In this document: piece after piece, positions 60,213-64,000 of the stretch
How the letters are laid out: every line of letters starts with the position of its first letter
Numbering within the stretch: the stretch's first letter is position 1
NCBI GenBank assembly: GCA_003565295.1
Contig: PXCO01000184.1
Location: 1 to 64,000 of the forward strand
Length of the DNA stretch: 64,000 nt
Direction: 5' to 3'
DNA from: Cyclobacteriaceae bacterium
GTDB taxonomy: Bacteria; Bacteroidota; Bacteroidia; Cytophagales; Cyclobacteriaceae
Notes under the pieces: generated by a model
What the model was told of the DNA's origin: nothing
What the model saw: only the letters and a program-made list of their open reading frames with translations
Databases searched by the model: none
Program-made: the position numbers and the translations under genes

Positions 60213-60641
60213 TTATTTCCGTGAATTATCACCGCGCCTGCCTTGTCTGGGGCCAGCTTCATTACCTCCCCTAGGGCCTTTACCCCTTCTCTGCTGCATC
60301 TTTTCGCGGTTTTCTTTTCGCTTTTCCTCCCAGGCTTTCTGCTGCTCGGGGGTCAGTATATTTTCCATTTTGGAATGTAATTCTGCCCGGTTCGCTTTCA
60401 TGGCCTCCATTCTTGCCTTTCTCTCGGCCTCTCTTCCCTTGGCCTGTTCCAAATGCAGGGCATAAACCTCCGATTTCTGATTCTCACTAAGGTCTAGCTG
60501 TTCGGCCAGCCGTTGGGAAACCCGCTCGGCCATTTTCTCGGGGCTGCGCTCTGCACCTCTTCTAGTTCTGTTGTCATCTTGTGCCCATCCCTGAAAGCCG
60601 GATACCAATACCATCGCGATTACTACTGCTAACTTTTTCAT
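60213..60641 (-). CDS. DUF4890 / Spy-like periplasmic protein
   Basis: A 142-residue protein with a signal peptide (about 1-20, ending QGWAQD) and a charged helical body: LAEQLDLSENQKSEVYALH (about 45-63), MENILTPEQQKAWEEKRKE (about 92-110), then a Gly/Arg-rich tail. The LDLSxxQ and LTPEQ motifs resemble Spy/CpxP and zinc-resistance-type helical proteins. A periplasmic chaperone or stress role is plausible, not shown. Confidence 0.8.
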   Translation of the reverse strand: MKKLAVVIAMVLVSGFQGWAQDDNRTRRGAERSPEKMAERVSQRLAEQLDLSENQKSEVYALHLEQAKGREAERKARMEAMKANRAELHSKMENILTPEQQKAWEEKRKENREKMQQRRGKGPRGGNEAGPRQGRRGDNSRK

Positions 60642-60728
60642 GATTATCTAGTTTTAGTTTTCATGAGGTTAGACCTTAGCGGTGCCCTGCCGTTTAATCC
60701 CCATATCATAATTATTTGTTAAAGAACC

Positions 60729-62063
60729 TTAATTTTTGTCCTCTACCAATTTGTCCCTATCCCTGGGTTTTACGTAGCTTGGGCGGATCAAAAGTCTTAA
60801 TGCCGGGTCAAAAGATAGGTAGTTCCAGGCCCAATCCAGGAAAATAAACAGCCTGTTTTTTACTCCTACGATGGCCATTAAATGCACAAAAAGCCATGTC
60901 AGCCAGGCCAACACTCCCTGAAACCGGATAAAAGGCAAGTCCACTACTGCGAGTTTCTTCCCTACTGTGGCCATGGAACCCAGGTCTTTATACTTGAAGG
61001 CTTTTAGTGGTTTACCCCTTAGCATATTTTTGAGATTTACTGCCAATGTATTGGCCTGTTGTAGCGCCACCTGTGCCACTTGAGGGTGGCCATTTGGATA
61101 AGCTTCATCCTGCATCAAGCAAATGTCACCCAAGGCATAAATGGCCTCAGAATCTTTGATGCGATTATATTGATCCACCAAATACCTCCCACTTTTGGAT
61201 AGGCTCCCTGCATTAATACCCCCGATTTTGTTGGGCGTAATACCTGCCGCCCACAATACGGTTTGAGTATAGATCTGTTCCCCTCCCTTTATTCTCACTA
61301 GCTTTCCGTCAAAATCCTCCACGGCAGCACCTAGTTTCACTTGCACACCTAATTTCTCCAAATATAGCTTTGCCTTCTTAGATGAGATTTCAGACATCCC
61401 GGATAGGAGCTGGTCTCCCATTTCTACCAAAACCACTTTCATATTGGCAAAATCAAGCTGGGGGTAATCTTTAGGCAAGACCCTGTTTCGCAATTCGGCC
61501 ATGGCACCGGCAAGTTCCACACCGGTGGGACCACCACCCACAATCACTACATTCAGTAGGGATTTCAGTGCCTCCTCATCTTCAATATTGATTGCCCTTT
61601 CGTAATTGGATATTATCTTATTTCTGATGAAGAGTGCCTCTGATACACTTTTCATTGGGATACTATGTTCCATGATATTGTTAAGACCAAAATAATTGGT
61701 ATTGGCTCCCATGGCCAGTACCAGGTAATCATAGTCCAGGTATCCAATATTCGTATATACCCTTTTTCCCAACTGGTCTATTTCCTTTGCCTCAGCCATC
61801 CTAAAAGTAATATTAGGTGTGTCGTGGAATACCCTTCGTAAAGGAAAGGAGATCGCACTGGGCTGCAATCCTGCTGTGGCCACCTGATAAAATAGTGGTT
61901 GAAATTGATGATAATTGTTTTTATCCAGCAAAACCACATTATAGGAGGATCCTTTTAACTTCCTGGCCAGCCTCAGACCAGCAAAACCTCCGCCTATGAT
62001 AACCACACGCTTATAGCTAGGTGAAGGAAGATTGGGAATTGGGTGCTGGGAGATGCTTTGCAT
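60729..62063 (-). CDS. Type II NADH dehydrogenase (NDH-2) family
   Basis: A 444-residue FAD enzyme passing electrons from NADH to menaquinone without pumping protons. Seen: FAD site VVIIGGGFAGLRLARKL (about 20-36), YHQFQPLFYQVATAGL (quinone region), NAD site VVIVGGGPTGVELAGAMAEL (about 172-191), YALGDICLMQ, and a C-terminal amphipathic membrane region (VLAWLTWLFVHLMAIVGV, about 383-400). Complete. Preceded by its own intergenic region. Confidence 0.93.
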   Translation of the reverse strand: MQSISQHPIPNLPSPSYKRVVIIGGGFAGLRLARKLKGSSYNVVLLDKNNYHQFQPLFYQVATAGLQPSAISFPLRRVFHDTPNITFRMAEAKEIDQLGKRVYTNIGYLDYDYLVLAMGANTNYFGLNNIMEHSIPMKSVSEALFIRNKIISNYERAINIEDEEALKSLLNVVIVGGGPTGVELAGAMAELRNRVLPKDYPQLDFANMKVVLVEMGDQLLSGMSEISSKKAKLYLEKLGVQVKLGAAVEDFDGKLVRIKGGEQIYTQTVLWAAGITPNKIGGINAGSLSKSGRYLVDQYNRIKDSEAIYALGDICLMQDEAYPNGHPQVAQVALQQANTLAVNLKNMLRGKPLKAFKYKDLGSMATVGKKLAVVDLPFIRFQGVLAWLTWLFVHLMAIVGVKNRLFIFLDWAWNYLSFDPALRLLIRPSYVKPRDRDKLVEDKN

Positions 62064-62386
62064 GGCCTTTTATTTATTACCACAATTAAAATGAAATTTC
62101 TGTGAATTACTCAAATTATCTACTATTAATGGCTTCAATCCGTTCATCTTTAGTGATTTTCTATGAACGGCTTTTGAGTTCCCGAACAATCAAAGTGAGG
62201 ATTAAAAAAAAATTAAGGGCAAAAAGTAAACCAAAACAATGAACCCTTAACAAAATCATGAAAATATAAAAGCCAGAAAAGTCGTTTAATCACCCGATGT
62301 AAAAGTAGGATAGATTTGGAATAAAAAAAATACCCCGATCGGGGTATTTTTTAATAAATATCGAAGAAAAGTAATGGTAAAAGCCG
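62064..62386. other. Intergenic region between lutC and NDH-2 with two inverted repeats
   Basis: A 323-base A/T-rich gap without a convincing gene. It has an 8-bp inverted repeat (CCGTTCAT 62140-62147, ATGAACGG 62163-62170, 15-base loop) upstream of the NDH-2 start, a possible operator or leader hairpin, and the lut terminator described separately. Confidence 0.4.
62323..62352. terminator. Bidirectional terminator after the lut genes
   Basis: Palindrome TACCCCGATCGGGGTA (62331-62346), flanked by eight A before and six T after. It closes the lut unit (minus strand), with the lutC stop at 62387. Confidence 0.85.
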
Positions 62387-62974
62387 CTATAAGTCTAGAA
62401 TGAACACCGTCATACTCCTGGGTCCATGGGCACCTATCACCAAGGATTGCTCAATATCTGCTGTTTTGGAAGGGCCTGCAATGAAAACCCCATAATCAGA
62501 TGCTGCAACATCAATTTTCCGGTACGCTTCGTGCATATCCGGCAGCAAATTTTTTGATTCCAAAACAACCACTAAATGCTGCGCGATAAAGGGAAGTGCC
62601 CTATGGGCTAATTTCTCCTCGGGCATCCAAATAGCCGCATTCTCCGCGACACCGTAAGTGCCTTCTAAAATAGCCAATTCCACTTTTTCAAGGTCATGGG
62701 GATCCAATATACTAGCTATGTCCAGATTCCCATTCAGGTCGGGCGATAGGGAGACGGTTTGCTTATCGAGATCAAATTTCGACTTTAAATAGCTTTCAAT
62801 TTCTTCCCAACTTTTCACTACAATAGTAGTCCCTCCATTGAGCGCAGAGGATGCTGAAAATTGTTCTAACCATTCTTTGCGTTCCCCTGACCCAAAAGAA
62901 AGCAGTTCAGGCAAGGTATTCTTGGGGGGTTTATTCTTTGCTATTTTGTCCAGCATTTCATTTTTGCTGCTCAT
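62387..62974 (-). CDS. lutC: LUD-domain lactate utilisation protein (LutC-like)
   Basis: A 195-residue LUD-domain protein. Seen: a short N-terminal NEMLDKIAKN helix, the LUD core (TTIVVKSWEEIESYLKSKF, about 49-67), AENAAIWMPEEKLAHRALPF, HLVVVLESKNLLPDM, and DYGVFIAGPSKTADIEQSLV (about 157-176), ending HGPRSMTVFIL. Family knowledge: LutC works with the iron-sulfur LutA and LutB to oxidise L-lactate to pyruvate. Its start overlaps the lutB stop by 4 bases. Confidence 0.9.
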   Translation of the reverse strand: MSSKNEMLDKIAKNKPPKNTLPELLSFGSGERKEWLEQFSASSALNGGTTIVVKSWEEIESYLKSKFDLDKQTVSLSPDLNGNLDIASILDPHDLEKVELAILEGTYGVAENAAIWMPEEKLAHRALPFIAQHLVVVLESKNLLPDMHEAYRKIDVAASDYGVFIAGPSKTADIEQSLVIGAHGPRSMTVFILDL

Positions 62975-64000
62975 GGTTTTCTGTTTTTACGGTACCACTC
63001 CTTAAAACTTTCTTTTGGGGGCTCAGGAAGATCCCTACTTTTACCCCAGGTGTTCACACGACTATACACCAATTTCTTGGGAGTCAATTTAAGGGCTGAC
63101 CTTGCCGATTTGCCCAAAAAATCATACAAAGATGGGCTTCCCATAACCTTACCGCCTATCTTCATGGCCCATTTTTTGGCAGCAGAATCATGACCTGCCT
63201 CAGTGACCACCTGCCTCCATTGATAGAGCTGCTCGTGAATATTGATTTTTACAGGACAAACATCGGAACAAGAACCGCATAATGTAGAGGCAAATGGGAG
63301 GGTACTGTGCTTTTTCAAATCCATTCCGGGAGACAAAATAGATCCAATTGGCCCGGGAACGGTAGCGTTGTAACTGAACCCACTACTTCGCCTGTAAATG
63401 GGGCAGGTATTCATACACGCCCCACAGCGGATGCACTTTAATGAGTTCCTGAAATGTTCTCTTCCCAACTGTTCCGTCCTTCCGTTATCCACCAGAATCA
63501 GGTACATTTTCTTCCCCGATCTTGGCCGGTGGAAGTGGGATGAATAGTTGGTGATGCTCTGACCTGTGGCACTCCTGGCCAATAGCCTCAAATAAACCCC
63601 TAAGTCTGCCTTTCTTGGTATCAATTTCTCAATTCCCATGCAGGCAATATGGACATCTGCCAAGTGTGTGCCCATGTCCGCATTACCTTCATTGGTACAC
63701 ACCACAAAGCCTCCTGATTCCACAATTCCAAAATTAACCCCTGTAATGGCAGCGTTGGCATTAATAAACTTTTCCCTCAAATGGTTCCTTGCAGCTTCCG
63801 TAAGATAGTTTGGGTCATCTGCTCCTTGCTGTGTGCCAAGATGGGTATGAAAGATGTCCCCTATCTCCTTCTTTTTAAGATGGATAGCAGGCATTACGAT
63901 GTGACTGGGAACCTGTTTGTTGAACTGAATGATCCGCTCGCCCAGATCGGTATCCACCACGTCAAAACCCTTATCCTCAAGAAAGTGGTTCAGCCCACAT
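62971..64000 (-). CDS. lutB: LutB-like iron-sulfur protein, partial (N-terminus beyond window)
   Basis: The frame is open to the right edge; 342 residues of a protein that is normally about 460. The visible part starts inside CGLNHFLEDKGFDVVDTDLG and includes VNFGIVESGGFVVCTNEGN, two ferredoxin-type clusters (CIRCGACMNTCP and CGSCSDVCPVKIN) and a Lys/Pro-rich tail. Family knowledge: LutB and the LUD protein are part of a non-flavin L-lactate dehydrogenase complex. A LutA gene would be expected just outside the window. Confidence 0.92.
   Translation of the reverse strand, partial: CGLNHFLEDKGFDVVDTDLGERIIQFNKQVPSHIVMPAIHLKKKEIGDIFHTHLGTQQGADDPNYLTEAARNHLREKFINANAAITGVNFGIVESGGFVVCTNEGNADMGTHLADVHIACMGIEKLIPRKADLGVYLRLLARSATGQSITNYSSHFHRPRSGKKMYLILVDNGRTEQLGREHFRNSLKCIRCGACMNTCPIYRRSSGFSYNATVPGPIGSILSPGMDLKKHSTLPFASTLCGSCSDVCPVKINIHEQLYQWRQVVTEAGHDSAAKKWAMKIGGKVMGSPSLYDFLGKSARSALKLTPKKLVYSRVNTWGKSRDLPEPPKESFKEWYRKNRKP

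Overview
The window looks like the chromosome of a Bacteroidota bacterium, most likely a marine or environmental Cytophagales of the Cyclobacteriaceae type. The evidence is two SusC-type transporters (one with its SusD partner), two further TonB-dependent receptors with carboxypeptidase-like N-domains, a PorT (type IX secretion) homologue next to ubiE, Bacteroidota-only families (DUF2851, DUF5606), menaquinone-type enzymes, and promoters of the TTG-N19/20-TAnnTTTG type. I saw no rRNA, tRNA, CRISPR array or insertion sequence. Short interspersed repeats and one decayed antitoxin gene are present.

Layout. 1-9.5 kb: an accessory catabolic locus, with a SusC transporter (cut by the left edge), an Nramp-fold transporter without the metal-binding motif, two tandem secreted amidohydrolases, a Tat-exported PLP enzyme of the SelA-like family, and a RidA-family lipoprotein. 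Together they suggest a pathway run largely in the periplasm. 9.5-17.3 kb: MscS channel, LOG protein, lytic transglycosylase, AsmA-like protein, uvrA (with an in-frame stop near its start) and a lone ModE-type HTH protein. 17.5-31 kb: a TonB-dependent receptor, then mostly housekeeping genes: nucleoside phosphorylase, trhO, NeuD-like acetyltransferase, DUF2851, pyrF, LolA-like, ftsK, pyrD and xerD on the minus strand, and aroQ plus a class-V aminotransferase on the plus strand.

32-46 kb: a carbohydrate and nucleoside scavenging region, with a secreted alpha/alpha-barrel enzyme, YdcF, secreted nucleoside hydrolase, SusC/SusD pair, TonB-dependent receptor and GH78 alpha-L-rhamnosidase. A broken higA-type antitoxin gene with a clean operator lies beside the rhamnosidase. 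46-53.8 kb: GNAT, coaX, ThuA, VanX-like dipeptidase, SDR, porT, ubiE, engB, DUF5606 and a small unknown. 53.8-64 kb: fbp, aspartate kinase, a fructosamine-kinase/LMW-phosphatase pair (probable deglycation module), a PerR-like regulator followed by its likely target peroxiredoxin, GDPD, a TIGR04282 glycosyltransferase-like protein, DUF4890, NDH-2, and lutC/lutB (lutB cut by the right edge).

Most notable: the predicted periplasmic amidohydrolase/PLP-lyase/RidA pathway; a three-copy intergenic repeat whose 3' end forms the leader directly abutting three unrelated start codons; the TAA at codon 10 of uvrA; and the higA remnant.
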